Part shown: positions 8,661 through 17,585 of the stretch, in pieces
Layout of the letters: each line of letters opens with the position of its first letter
Numbering within the stretch: the first letter of the stretch is position 1
Origin: Natronobacillus azotifigens
GTDB lineage: Bacteria > Bacillota > Bacilli > Bacillales > Amphibacillaceae
Assembly: GCF_026805325.1 (NCBI RefSeq)
Contig: NZ_JAPRAT010000009.1
Span: 41,389 to 105,388, forward strand
Length of the DNA stretch: 64,000 nucleotides
Reading direction: 5' to 3'
Notes under the pieces: model-generated
What the model saw: only the letters and a program-made list of their open reading frames with translations
Told to the model about the DNA's origin: nothing
The model's database searches: none
Made by a program: the position numbers and the translations under genes

Positions 8661-8912
8661 CCCTACAACTCCATCCTAAAAAAATAAAAACAATAAAACT
8701 ACTGTAGTACTTATTTTGTGCAAATTCAAGAAGATACGTTACTTATTCTTACTGTACTATTTGAAACTGTTTGAAGTTTCATATAATCAAAAAGGGGGAC
8801 TGTGAAATCTTTAGTCAAGTTAAATTAATGTATTAAAGATAAGTAACACTTTAATACATAATTATCATCAAAAGATAACAAACTATGGGAAAAAGAAAAG
8901 GATTGATTCTTA

Positions 8913-9704
8913 ATGAAGAAGCGATTAGTTTTCTGTACCCTTATACTAGGTATTTTGTTCCTTCCCCTCACGTTATCAGCAGAAGAACTGGACTTTACCT
9001 TTTTGGATGCGGAATTACCAAATCATGTCCAATCGATTGAAGACCAGAATACTTTTTTTAACAGACAGAAGGATCAGGAATTTCCCGATCCCCAACCTGT
9101 TGTAGAGACTTTGATAAATTCTACTGATGTAGAGATTGAAAATCCATCTTTGATTGAATTATTAAATGAAACGAAATTTAATTCATCCCGACTTACATTT
9201 GGTTATTCAAGCGAAGTGTATTTAGGGCAGTGGCCGTTAGCATATCATCCTGATGATACGAGTGTTAACTGGCAATACCAAAAAATTAATTCAAATACTT
9301 TAGATAATCTGCAAGGAAACAGAGATTTACGATTGCATTATGATCAGCTTGAGGAAATGCATGTCCAGGGCGGTTTGCAAAATCAGGTAGAATCAACAGA
9401 TCAAGTCATGGATATGATTTTATCAAAAGTGAACAATGATATAGACTTGCCGTTAGGTTATCGCGCGGTATTTGGAAAAAACACGAGAAAAAATACAGAT
9501 TTCACTGTAGAGAAAAGTAAAGTTGGAAAATTAGATACCTATGCGGCAGCAGTTAATGCCCAAGGGAAGGTAACGTATGGACAAGTATATCTGAGATCAT
9601 CAGGTAGAAAACAAGAACTAATCGTGAAAAATGTTACCGAGCAATCTGTAAAAGCTTGGATACCGGTACAAGATTATATTACCTTTTCTTTTTCCGATGA
9701 ATAA
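8913..9704 (+). CDS. yfkD: YfkD-like exported protein
   Basis: 263 aa. An N-terminal signal sequence (MKKRLVFCTLILGILFLPLTLSAEE) suggests export. The rest has no motif I can assign to an enzyme. Recognition rests on the YfkD-like features GYSSEVYLGQWPLAYHPDDTS and NWQYQKIN and on the neighbourhood (yfkF-like before, yfkC after). The function in B. subtilis is also unknown. The gene is alone on the plus strand and shares a bidirectional terminator with yfkC. Confidence 0.75.
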   Translation: MKKRLVFCTLILGILFLPLTLSAEELDFTFLDAELPNHVQSIEDQNTFFNRQKDQEFPDPQPVVETLINSTDVEIENPSLIELLNETKFNSSRLTFGYSSEVYLGQWPLAYHPDDTSVNWQYQKINSNTLDNLQGNRDLRLHYDQLEEMHVQGGLQNQVESTDQVMDMILSKVNNDIDLPLGYRAVFGKNTRKNTDFTVEKSKVGKLDTYAAAVNAQGKVTYGQVYLRSSGRKQELIVKNVTEQSVKAWIPVQDYITFSFSDE

Positions 9705-9705
9705 A

Positions 9706-9785
9706 TAAGATAAACCGGGAAAACAACCCGATCTTTTTTAAAAAATGGGAAGCAATAATTTGTAGTGGGCTTTCCAATAAGATAA
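9706..9785 (+). repeat. Family B repeat remnant
   Basis: AATAAGATAAACCGGGAAAA and the following CCCGATCTTTTTTAAA match the left end of family B. AAGCAATAATTTGTAGTGGG and TTTCCAATAAGATAAG look like collapsed inner and right-end parts. It is short and degenerate. Confidence 0.5.
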
Positions 9786-9822
9786 GAAAAAACAATAGGG
9801 GATAGCACTCCTATTGTTTTTC
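9786..9822. terminator. Bidirectional terminator between yfkD and yfkC
   Basis: AAAAAACAATAGG pairs with CCTATTGTTTTT around GGATAGCACT. A and T runs on both sides let it serve both convergent genes. The yfkC stop codon lies in the right arm. Confidence 0.8.
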
Positions 9823-10680
9823 GCGTGGTTCTGTATGCATTTCAACAAGTTGTTCCGCCATTTTAATTTTGTTATCAAACAAAAGTTGAGCGATAATTCG
9901 ACGTGCTTGTCGTGAAGCTGGAAAAAAGACAAGGTCTTCGCATAATCCTGTAATTGTGTATTGGTATCCTTGAAACTGATTATTTAAGGAAGTTATTCCA
10001 AAAACAACAAAAGGTTCAATTGGCTCTCCGCTTAAGTCTTTCTTCAAGTAATCACCCAACTCGCTGTTGAGTTTAACACAGGCTTGTTCAAGAACAGAGA
10101 ATACCTTATTAGGATCTTCATGAAAACTAACGGTGACACTTTCAACTACACGCATTTTATTCATATTAAAATTCTCGATTGTTCTTACTTGACCGTTATT
10201 AATTGTTACGAGCGTACCCGACCATTGACGAATTTTGATTACGCGAAAACCAATTTCTTCGACAGTACCTTCGTGTGTGCCGTTCGCATTCACCCAATCT
10301 CCTTGCTTCAGTTGTTTTTCATAAATCAAAAAAATACCAGCAAGTAAATCTTGGATAAGACTTTGAGCACCAAAACCAATGACAATACCCAATACCCCTG
10401 CACCGGCGAGCATGCTGCCAACTTCAATACCGAATAACCCCAGTGCAAAAAATAAAAAGGCAATGGTAGCTACGTACTTGATAATGGAATTAGTCATCGA
10501 GATAAGTGTCGCTTGTTCCTTTCCATTTACAATCTTAGAGCGTTGAAAGATGGAACGAACAGATTTTTGTAATATAATGGTGAGGGTAAATATGACAACC
10601 CCGCCAAGAATAATTTGAGTAAAGTTATTTTCTAAAATGTTTTTACCTATTTCTAGAAATCTTTCTAATGTGAATTCCAT
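9811..10680 (-). CDS. yfkC: Small-conductance mechanosensitive channel (MscS family)
   Basis: 289 aa. There are three transmembrane helices; the last, pore-lining part is GSMLAGAGVLGIVIGFGAQSLIQDLLAGIFLIYEKQLKQGDWV, the MscS signature with its Gly/Ala packing. A cytoplasmic beta domain follows (GTHEGTVEEIGFRVIKIRQWSGTLVTINNGQV). MscS channels open under membrane tension and release solutes during osmotic downshock. Synteny gives yfkC. A good ribosome site (TTTGGAGGTTTAA) precedes the ATG. Confidence 0.92.
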   Translation of the reverse strand: MEFTLERFLEIGKNILENNFTQIILGGVVIFTLTIILQKSVRSIFQRSKIVNGKEQATLISMTNSIIKYVATIAFLFFALGLFGIEVGSMLAGAGVLGIVIGFGAQSLIQDLLAGIFLIYEKQLKQGDWVNANGTHEGTVEEIGFRVIKIRQWSGTLVTINNGQVRTIENFNMNKMRVVESVTVSFHEDPNKVFSVLEQACVKLNSELGDYLKKDLSGEPIEPFVVFGITSLNNQFQGYQYTITGLCEDLVFFPASRQARRIIAQLLFDNKIKMAEQLVEMHTEPREKQ

Positions 10681-10879
10681 AAATTAAACCTCCAAAATAT
10701 CAATCGGTACTTATTATAGCATGAAACTAACGTGTTTTCTGGACATTGGCTTATTTTTTTCGTACGATAAGTATGCTGGAGATTTCCTTGGCTATCGTGT
10801 AAGGGCAAAAAGTATCCACTTGCCTATCTAAGGTTTCAAGCATAAAATTCGAAAGTTTCAAGAATAAAGGAGTTATTCA

Positions 10880-11035
10880 ATGGCGCATCAAGACGAGAAA
10901 ATAACGCAATTAAAATCACAATTACAAAACTTTCTAGACCATTTGGACGAGTTAGATCCAAGTAAAACATCAGTAGAAGATATCGACCGACTAATACTTA
11001 TGGTTGAAAACATGGAACAAGATTTACCACAGTAA
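10880..11035 (+). CDS. Small acidic protein, SE1561/YfjT-like
   Basis: 51 aa, beginning MAHQDEKITQLKSQ and ending VENMEQDLPQ. It is acidic and predicted to be two helices. AAAGGAG lies 9 bases upstream of the ATG, and a terminator follows, so this is a compact transcription unit. Its place just before pdaA resembles yfjT in B. subtilis, and the sequence resembles the SE1561 family of small Firmicute proteins. No function is known. It is too short to be called by length filters. Confidence 0.7.
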   Translation: MAHQDEKITQLKSQLQNFLDHLDELDPSKTSVEDIDRLILMVENMEQDLPQ

Positions 11036-11050
11036 AAACAGAGCTTGCGG

Positions 11051-11091
11051 AAAAAAATCAATCTGCTAAAAATTAGCGATTGATTTTTTTG
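11051..11091 (+). terminator. Terminator after the small acidic gene
   Basis: AAAAAAATCAATC pairs with GATTGATTTTTTT, enclosing a second short pairing TGCTAA/TTAGC. Confidence 0.85.
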
Positions 11092-11146
11092 TATTATCAC
11101 TTTATTATGGTAAAGGAATAAAGAGAGAAGGGGGAATAGATAGAAA

Positions 11147-12445
11147 ATGATGGAATGGGTTGCAATTATATCAGTTATTGTTTTATTAACTTTAAGTTTA
11201 TGTAAAGTTCACGTTATTATTTCCATCCTGTTAGCAGGCCTTGTTGCAGGCCTATTGTCTGGTTTAAATCTAACAGAAGCAATGAAGCTAATCGTAGAAG
11301 GAATGGGTGGGCAATCAAATGCTGCACTAAGTTATATCGTTTTAGGAGCCTTTGCTGTTGCGATTTCCTATACAGGGATTACCCACATTCTTGTTCGCTA
11401 TTTGATTCGTCTATTAAAAGAAAAACGAATAACGATTGTATTGGTTATCGCAGCAATCGCATCGTTATCACAAAATGCAGTACCAGTACATATAGCATTT
11501 ATTCCTATTTTAATTCCACCGTTATTAAAATTATTTGATCAAATGAAATTAGATCGAAGAGCGGTTGCTAGCGCGTTAACTTTCGGTTTGAAAGCGCCTT
11601 ATGTAATGATTCCAGCTGGATATGGTTTGATATTTCACCAAACCATTCAACGTGCTATGGAGGAAAACGGTACGATTGTTACGCTTAATGAAGTAGCACT
11701 GTCCTTGCTTATCCCAGGTTTAGGAATGGTGGTTGGTCTACTTATTGCTGTTTTTATAACATATCGGAAACCTCGGATTGCTGCGGTGGTGAGTTATGAA
11801 GAACCAACAGAAGAGGATGAGCTTTCATTTAACTATAAGCATGGATTAACCATTGTCGCTATTCTAGTAGCATTACTTGTTCAAGTGCTTGCAAACAATC
11901 TAATCATCGGCGCTTTATCTGGCTTACTTTTAATGTTTATTTTCTTTGTTGTTCCATTCAAAAAAGGAGATGAAGTAATTACAGAGGGAATTAAGATGAT
12001 GGGGACAATTGCATTTGTCATGTTAATTGCTTCAGGTTTTGGTCACTTGTTACAAGAGACGGGAGCTATCGAAGCATTGATCAATCAGACATCTGCCTTC
12101 TTGAATATCCATAACGGTCTGATCGCAATTTCTTTATTGTTGGTTGGTTTGTTAATCACGATTGGTATTGGTTCCTCATTCGCGACGGTTCCTATTTTAG
12201 CAGCACTATATGTTCCGATTGGTTTAGCTGCAGGCTTTTCGCCAATGGCGATTGCTGCTTTAATTGGTACTGCAGGAGCACTTGGTGATGCTGGTTCTCC
12301 GGCAAGTGATAGTACACTCGGTCCAACCTCAGGGTTGAACGCAGACGGACAGCACAATCATATCTGGGATACATGTGTACCAACGTTTTTACATTTTAAT
12401 ATTCCGTTACTTATCTTCGGCTGGATTGCTGCATTAGTTTTATAA
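11147..12445 (+). CDS. Na+/H+ antiporter family protein (YuiF/NhaC-like)
   Basis: 432 aa with about eleven membrane segments. The sequence SQNAVPVHIAFIPILIPPLL (residues ~106-125), the repeat IGIGSSFATVPILAALYVPI and the following GTAGALGDAGSPASDSTLGPTSGLNADGQHNHIWDTCVPTF are typical of the Na+/H+ antiporter family that includes YuiF and NhaC relatives. It probably exchanges Na+ for protons at the cell membrane, useful in salty or alkaline habitats; a role in organic acid transport is the alternative. GAAGGGGGAA precedes the ATG. A terminator follows at once. Confidence 0.82.
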   Translation: MMEWVAIISVIVLLTLSLCKVHVIISILLAGLVAGLLSGLNLTEAMKLIVEGMGGQSNAALSYIVLGAFAVAISYTGITHILVRYLIRLLKEKRITIVLVIAAIASLSQNAVPVHIAFIPILIPPLLKLFDQMKLDRRAVASALTFGLKAPYVMIPAGYGLIFHQTIQRAMEENGTIVTLNEVALSLLIPGLGMVVGLLIAVFITYRKPRIAAVVSYEEPTEEDELSFNYKHGLTIVAILVALLVQVLANNLIIGALSGLLLMFIFFVVPFKKGDEVITEGIKMMGTIAFVMLIASGFGHLLQETGAIEALINQTSAFLNIHNGLIAISLLLVGLLITIGIGSSFATVPILAALYVPIGLAAGFSPMAIAALIGTAGALGDAGSPASDSTLGPTSGLNADGQHNHIWDTCVPTFLHFNIPLLIFGWIAALVL

Positions 12446-12457
12446 ATCATGTATAGG

Positions 12458-12503
12458 TCACCCGTTTTTTCACATATTAAAAAGAAAAAACGGGTGATTT
12501 TTT
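12458..12503 (+). terminator. Terminator that also carries the pdaA ribosome site
   Basis: TCACCCGTTTTTTC pairs perfectly with GAAAAAACGGGTGA and is followed by six T. The last T directly precedes the ATG of pdaA. The GGGTGA in the right arm is the only plausible ribosome-binding site of pdaA, so it is hidden when the hairpin forms in read-through RNA. Confidence 0.85.
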
Positions 12504-13286
12504 ATGTGGAAAATGTTAAAAGTTATGCTTGTACTTCTGCTTCTTGTTGCAGGCTTTCCTACTACAAGCAACGCCTATGGTTGGGGATTTAAAAAGGGAA
12601 CAAATCATGAACCTCCTGAAGTCGGCAAGTATGGAACAATTCTTGAACAAAATGGTGGTTATTATATTGATAACTCGGGAGAAAAGGTTGTTTACCTTAC
12701 TTTCGATAATGGTTATGAAGCGGGATATACCGAACCAATCTTAGATGTATTAAAAAAAGAAGAAGTACCAGCTACTTTTTTCCTTACCGGACATTATGTG
12801 CGAAGTGAGCCCGATTTGGTCAAGCGAATGGCAGAAGATGGACACATCATTGGAAATCATTCTTACCACCATCCGGATTTCACGAATATATCAAAAGAAG
12901 AGTTTAGAGAAGAACTGAAAACGTTAGATAGTGCGATTCATAAGATTACTGGTCAAGAGAAACTACAGTATGTTCGTCCTCCACGTGGGACATTTAATGA
13001 ACAAACGATTCAGTGGGCGAATGAACTAGGATATATTCATGTTTTTTGGTCGCTTGCTTTTGTTGATTGGCATAGTGATAAAAAACAAGGGTGGGAATCA
13101 GCATACCGTCAAGTAATGGATCAGATTCATCCTGGAGCAATTATTTTGTTGCATACCGTTTCAGAGGATAACGCAGCTGCATTAGTGCACTTTATTACTG
13201 ATTTGCGAAAACAGGGGTATACTTTTAAAAGTTTAGACGATCTCGTGATAAAAGATATCATGCCAAACCCGTTACTCGGTCTATAA
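12504..13286 (+). CDS. pdaA: Polysaccharide (N-acetylmuramic acid) deacetylase PdaA
   Basis: 260 aa. A signal peptide (~24 residues, ending SNAYG) is followed by a NodB-type deacetylase domain: motif 1 LTFDNGYEAGY (first Asp variant typical of PdaA), PATFFLTGHYV, metal-binding motif HSYHH (GNHSYHHPDFT), RPPRGTFNE, and IILLHTVS near the end. PdaA removes the N-acetyl group from muramic acid in the spore cortex so that muramic delta-lactam can form, which is needed for germination. The gene implies that the organism sporulates. Expression is probably by a forespore sigma factor; no such promoter was identified. Confidence 0.93.
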   Translation: MWKMLKVMLVLLLLVAGFPTTSNAYGWGFKKGTNHEPPEVGKYGTILEQNGGYYIDNSGEKVVYLTFDNGYEAGYTEPILDVLKKEEVPATFFLTGHYVRSEPDLVKRMAEDGHIIGNHSYHHPDFTNISKEEFREELKTLDSAIHKITGQEKLQYVRPPRGTFNEQTIQWANELGYIHVFWSLAFVDWHSDKKQGWESAYRQVMDQIHPGAIILLHTVSEDNAAALVHFITDLRKQGYTFKSLDDLVIKDIMPNPLLGL

Positions 13287-13293
13287 AAACAAC

Positions 13294-13332
13294 AAAAGGT
13301 TCAACGGATATAATTTTCCGTTGAACCTTTTT
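13294..13332 (+). terminator. Terminator of pdaA
   Basis: AAAAGGTTCAACGG pairs with CCGTTGAACCTTTTT around a 10-base AT loop. Confidence 0.88.
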
Positions 13333-13419
13333 AAAAAAATAAGTTGACGTAGCGGGGCAGCAAGGTTTGTTCTATCTGAATAAGAAGAATCTTTTATGAA
13401 CAGAGCCGATGGAAAAAAT

Positions 13420-15540
13420 TCACTCTACCGAACCTTCTTCCTCGCTGACTCGTTGTTGTGTTAATTTGTATAAAGCAAACTGACTATTCATTTCTTTATC
13501 GTCCTTTGATCGTTTTGCGTATCGATAGCTGCCATCAGCTAGTTGCTCACGAGCTTTCACATTATCAGCTAGTGATAGCTCAAGGATTTGCTTTATTCTT
13601 TTTTGATGATTTTTTTGTAAAATAGGGAACAGCAGTTCAATTCGTTTCTTCATGTTACGCGTCATCATATCTGCAGACGCCAAAAAAATACGATCATCTC
13701 CATTGTGTTGAAAAAAATAAATTCTACTATGTTCTAGAAATCTTCCGACAATACTTCGAACAGTGATATTTTCACTCACGTTTGGTATTCCCGGTCTTAG
13801 ACAACAAATTCCTCGAACGATTAAATCAATCTTCACCCCAGCTTGTGACGCCTGATACATTTTAGTAATGAGCTTTTTATCTGTTAAGGCGTTCATCTTC
13901 GCAATAATATAACCATTCCCAGTTTGTTGATGGCAATGAATTTCTTGATCAATATAATCGATAAATTGATCTTTCATATAATATGGTGCCATCGATAATA
14001 CATGTAAAGATGGTTTTTTTGTATATCCACTTAAATAATTAAAAAATTTAATGGCATCCTTTGCATAATTGCGTCTAGTAGTGATCAAGGAAATATCAGT
14101 ATAAAAAGCAGCTGTTTGATCATTGTAATTTCCGGTTCCGAGATGCACGTAGTGTTCAATATCTTTTTTGTTTTTACGGACAATAAGCAATATTTTACTG
14201 TGAGTTTTTAGTTCATTCATCCCATAGATAACATGACAACCTGCTTGTTCTAATTCTTTTGCCCAGTGCACATTTCGTTCCTCATCAAAGCGAGCCTTAA
14301 GTTCCACAAGAACCGTGACTTGTTTCCCATTTCTTGCGGCTAACTTTAAACTTTTGATAATCGGCGAATCTCCACTGACCCGATACAATGTTTGTTTAAT
14401 GGCTAAAACGTCTGGATCGTTTGCTGCAGTATGGATTAAGTCTATAACAACCTGAAAAGATTCGTACGGGTGATGGAGCAAAATATCCTTTTTCGCTGCT
14501 TGATCAAAAAGGGGTTGGTTGAACTCCATATCTTTGGCGGGTTGAGGGATCATTGATGGATACACTAGTGATTCAAAGATTTGTTTTAACGATTTGTAGA
14601 GCTGAAAAAGAAAAGTAAGGTCTAGCGGTTCGTCAACAATATATAAATCCTCTTTCTTTAATTCTAATACTTCTAATAAAAAAGTTGTCATTTCTGGGTT
14701 TTGCTTACTTTTATTGATTTCGAGACGAACAGGAGTCCCCCATTCTCTTTTCTTCAACTCTTTTTCAACCTCTTTTAATAAATCACAAGCTCCTTCTTCA
14801 TCGATCAAAAAATCAGCATTTCGTGTTACACGAAAAATGGTTGTTGACTTTACTTGATAACCTTTAAATAGTTTGTCGATGAAGTAGGCAATCAGTTCTT
14901 CTAATAAAATGTACTGATGTTTGTGCTCGTAAACGGTAATAAGTCGTCCTAACAATATAGGAACTTGAACGATTGCATGTGCAACATTCGTTGAATTTGT
15001 GGCATACTTTTCTGTTAATTCAACCGCGATATTGATCGATTGATTTTTCAGTACAGGGAATGGGTGATAAGCATCAATCGCTAATGGTGTCAGAGCAGGA
15101 AATACATATTTATCAAAATAACTTTCCATCTTTGTCAATTCTGATCGATTTAGTGTGTTCACCGATTGAATCTCGATTTGATGAATAGCTAACTCATCAA
15201 CCAAGGATTGATAATATTTTTGTTGAACATCGATCATTTGATTAACATCCGTTGTGATTTTTTTTAGTTGTTCTTTTGGTGTCAATCCAGATTTATCATC
15301 TTGATGGTTATAACCAGCAAGCATTTGATCTTTAAGTCCAGCAACTCGTATCATAAAGAACTCATCTAAATTTGCAGAGAAAATAGCAAGGAAACGCAAC
15401 CTTTCCAGTAGTGGGTTGGTTGGATCTACTGCTTCTTCTAGAACACGTTGGTTAAATTGTAACCAGCTTATTTCTCGATTGTTATAAAAGTTTGAATCAT
15501 TAAACGATACTAAATGTTCAAACGACATTAATGACATCAT
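13420..15540 (-). CDS. ppk: Polyphosphate kinase PPK1
   Basis: About 706 aa from the ATG pair at 15540/15537, which directly follows CAAAGG; a TTG at 15612 would add 24 residues and overlap ppx by 17 bases, but it has no ribosome site and PPK1 proteins normally begin near NNREISWLQFNQRVLEEA. PPK1 makes polyphosphate from ATP reversibly. The catalytic phospho-histidine region is ELKTHSKILLIVRK with LGTGNYND, and the second histidine is in LEHSRIYFF. Other landmarks are LALIDAYHPFP-like ALTPLAIDAYHPFPVL and ASADMMTRNMKKRIE. It lies just downstream of ppx, so synthesis and breakdown of polyphosphate are linked in one operon. Confidence 0.93.
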   Translation of the reverse strand: MMSLMSFEHLVSFNDSNFYNNREISWLQFNQRVLEEAVDPTNPLLERLRFLAIFSANLDEFFMIRVAGLKDQMLAGYNHQDDKSGLTPKEQLKKITTDVNQMIDVQQKYYQSLVDELAIHQIEIQSVNTLNRSELTKMESYFDKYVFPALTPLAIDAYHPFPVLKNQSINIAVELTEKYATNSTNVAHAIVQVPILLGRLITVYEHKHQYILLEELIAYFIDKLFKGYQVKSTTIFRVTRNADFLIDEEGACDLLKEVEKELKKREWGTPVRLEINKSKQNPEMTTFLLEVLELKKEDLYIVDEPLDLTFLFQLYKSLKQIFESLVYPSMIPQPAKDMEFNQPLFDQAAKKDILLHHPYESFQVVIDLIHTAANDPDVLAIKQTLYRVSGDSPIIKSLKLAARNGKQVTVLVELKARFDEERNVHWAKELEQAGCHVIYGMNELKTHSKILLIVRKNKKDIEHYVHLGTGNYNDQTAAFYTDISLITTRRNYAKDAIKFFNYLSGYTKKPSLHVLSMAPYYMKDQFIDYIDQEIHCHQQTGNGYIIAKMNALTDKKLITKMYQASQAGVKIDLIVRGICCLRPGIPNVSENITVRSIVGRFLEHSRIYFFQHNGDDRIFLASADMMTRNMKKRIELLFPILQKNHQKRIKQILELSLADNVKAREQLADGSYRYAKRSKDDKEMNSQFALYKLTQQRVSEEEGSVE

Positions 15541-15595
15541 CCTTTGCTCGTGAAAATAGTTTAATCGGCAAACTCCCGGTGAAGTAAAGTGAACA

Positions 15596-17125
15596 TTAAT
15601 TATGTTTGACAAAATCGAGAATTATATTTTTATTTAAGGCTTTTTCTAAATGTTTTTTTTGTTTTTCGCTTTGATAGGATTCGGACATATAGTTCTTGTT
15701 GCAAAATAAAGTGATCTGGACTGATTCGGAATGGTTCTTAACATCGAAATCTTTAACTACTTGTCTTTTGGTTGCATCAAAGCAATAAGTAAGTTTGAGT
15801 AAAGCTCCGAGTAACAAGTATTTATTTTGTTCGTGTTTGGTAAACCAATTCTTATATGGCTTGATAAACTGTTTAAAAGTCGTTTTGTTTTTAAACGAAG
15901 CGATCAGTGCAATTTTTAATCGATCTTCGTGCATCAAACCATCGATTGTACGATTGGAAAGCAAGTAGAAACTGTGTTGAGCGCTTGATTCTGCATCGAT
16001 ATACGCACCTAAGTGGAAGACATAACTAGCTCTTTTTAAAAGTTGCCAATCTTGCTTTGTCACGCCTTTAAGTCTTTCTCCAATTAAATGCTCAAATAGT
16101 TTGCGTGTTAAAAACTGCACGTGTAACATTTGCTTCGTGTTCAGATCATAGTCGGTTATTAATTCCTGGATACTGTCTTCCAATACGTTTGGTATTAACA
16201 TATCGCTTTGTTCTGAAAAAAGAAATTGATAGTTTAAACCGTCCCGTAATCCTTTTTGACTTAAAATAAATCCCTCGGCATGCACCGTTTTGTATAAGCA
16301 ACGAAAGGTTTCAATCGCTGGAATAATGATGTCGGCTCGATCTTTGGAAAGGCCCTCTACTTTTTGTAACTGCTCAAAAGATAAGGAAGTAAGATACTCA
16401 CTAATTCGAATAATGTCTGATTCATCCATTTGGTATTGATGTAATCCAGCCATTGGGTATTCTTTCTGGTTTTGATCAATTTGTGCAAGGTTTCTTGCAC
16501 TGCCACCTATTCCAATAATAGGAACGTGTTTATCAACAATCCAGCTGAGGCTCTCGAATCGTTCTAATAAGAACTGACGTAAGTAATTTAAGTTTTCATC
16601 TAAGGAACGATCACTTTTTAAATAGGAACGCAAAGTTAATGTTCCAAACGAAAAGCTGTAGGCATGTACTAATTTACGATTCTTAAAATAAGTAATTTCT
16701 GTACTACCCCCACCAATATCGATCGTAATTCCTTCGGTTAATGAAGTGGAATTAACGACTGCTAAGTATCCGTAAAAGGCTTCTTCATCGCCTGATAAGA
16801 TACGCATTTCCCAGTCCAATTCGTTTTTGACTAATTGTTTTAGCTCGCGTTGGTTATTCGCTTGTCGGATCGTTGCCGTAGCTACACAAATGAAGTTTTT
16901 TAATGGATATGATGCTAAAATCTCAGAAAAATTGTGTAAGGTCTTCAATAAAATTTCTGTTCCTTCTTCAGTTAAGTTGTTTTCTGAATCGAGATGATTT
17001 CGTAGTCGGGCTACTGCTTTCACATTTTCCTTCTCATGAAATCGACCTGTTTTTTCTTGAAGATAAATAACAAGTCGCATCGTATTGGACCCAATGTCAA
17101 TCACCGCATAATAATTTTTATTCAT
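15596..17125 (-). CDS. ppx: Exopolyphosphatase (Ppx/GppA family)
   Basis: 509 aa. The N-terminal actin-like ATPase fold shows AVIDIGSNTMRLVIY, a central GITIDIGGGSTEITYF, and IGIGGSARNLA, the phosphate-binding loops of the Ppx/GppA family. The C-terminal ~200 residues are helical and resemble the HD-like extension of longer Ppx proteins. The enzyme removes terminal phosphate from polyphosphate; GppA-type hydrolysis of pppGpp is a possible second activity. It precedes ppk with at most a 55-base gap. Confidence 0.92.
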   Translation of the reverse strand: MNKNYYAVIDIGSNTMRLVIYLQEKTGRFHEKENVKAVARLRNHLDSENNLTEEGTEILLKTLHNFSEILASYPLKNFICVATATIRQANNQRELKQLVKNELDWEMRILSGDEEAFYGYLAVVNSTSLTEGITIDIGGGSTEITYFKNRKLVHAYSFSFGTLTLRSYLKSDRSLDENLNYLRQFLLERFESLSWIVDKHVPIIGIGGSARNLAQIDQNQKEYPMAGLHQYQMDESDIIRISEYLTSLSFEQLQKVEGLSKDRADIIIPAIETFRCLYKTVHAEGFILSQKGLRDGLNYQFLFSEQSDMLIPNVLEDSIQELITDYDLNTKQMLHVQFLTRKLFEHLIGERLKGVTKQDWQLLKRASYVFHLGAYIDAESSAQHSFYLLSNRTIDGLMHEDRLKIALIASFKNKTTFKQFIKPYKNWFTKHEQNKYLLLGALLKLTYCFDATKRQVVKDFDVKNHSESVQITLFCNKNYMSESYQSEKQKKHLEKALNKNIILDFVKHN

Positions 17126-17162
17126 CGTTACACCTACCTAGAGATCTTAATTTTGTTATCAT

Positions 17163-17311
17163 GAAGCAAAGGTCCGTAAACTCTCCCAAGTAAAAAATGA
17201 TGTAGTTTCAAAGGGGTACCGAACGCTAGCGCACAGGATGGTTCAAGACACAGTCAATCGTGGAATCCCTGGAAACCTCCACTAATGGAGTTAATGGAGT
17301 TACACTTTTTA
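17163..17311 (+). repeat. Degenerate family A repeat
   Basis: Recognisable blocks: GAAGCAAAGGTCCGTAAACT, AACGCTAGCGCAC, GATGGTTCAAG, CAGTCAATCGTGG, CCTCCACTAATGGAGTTA and TTACACTTTTT. The order is that of family A. The remainder of the gap up to 17585 shows no gene or clear signal. Confidence 0.6.
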
Positions 17312-17585
17312 CGAAGTTATTCAGAATCATCAAATCATAAGCGTTGCAACTCCTTGCAGACGTGTTTTCCTGGTTCCATGTAGGAAAAGTCTACACTCTA
17401 GTCCTGTTCTCAAAACTTGCCGTCTTGACTTGCTTGCCTCAAATTTTCCGAATTTCTGAACACGTACTATAGGTAGTATACCACCAGTGATGTTTTTTCA
17501 ATCTTGATCTCTCTTATCATTGACACTAATGTAGCAACGATCGTGAAGGAAAAGATTATATTATCTTATTCCTTAGATTGAAGGT

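Noticed and set aside
12085..12357. Antisense frame inside the Na+/H+ antiporter gene.
   Set aside because: Shadow of a strong, family-typical coding frame on the other strand; no start signals.
15541..15612. Longer PPK starting at TTG 15612, overlapping ppx.
   Set aside because: No ribosome site before the TTG and the added residues do not match the usual PPK1 N-terminus; kept only as a note.
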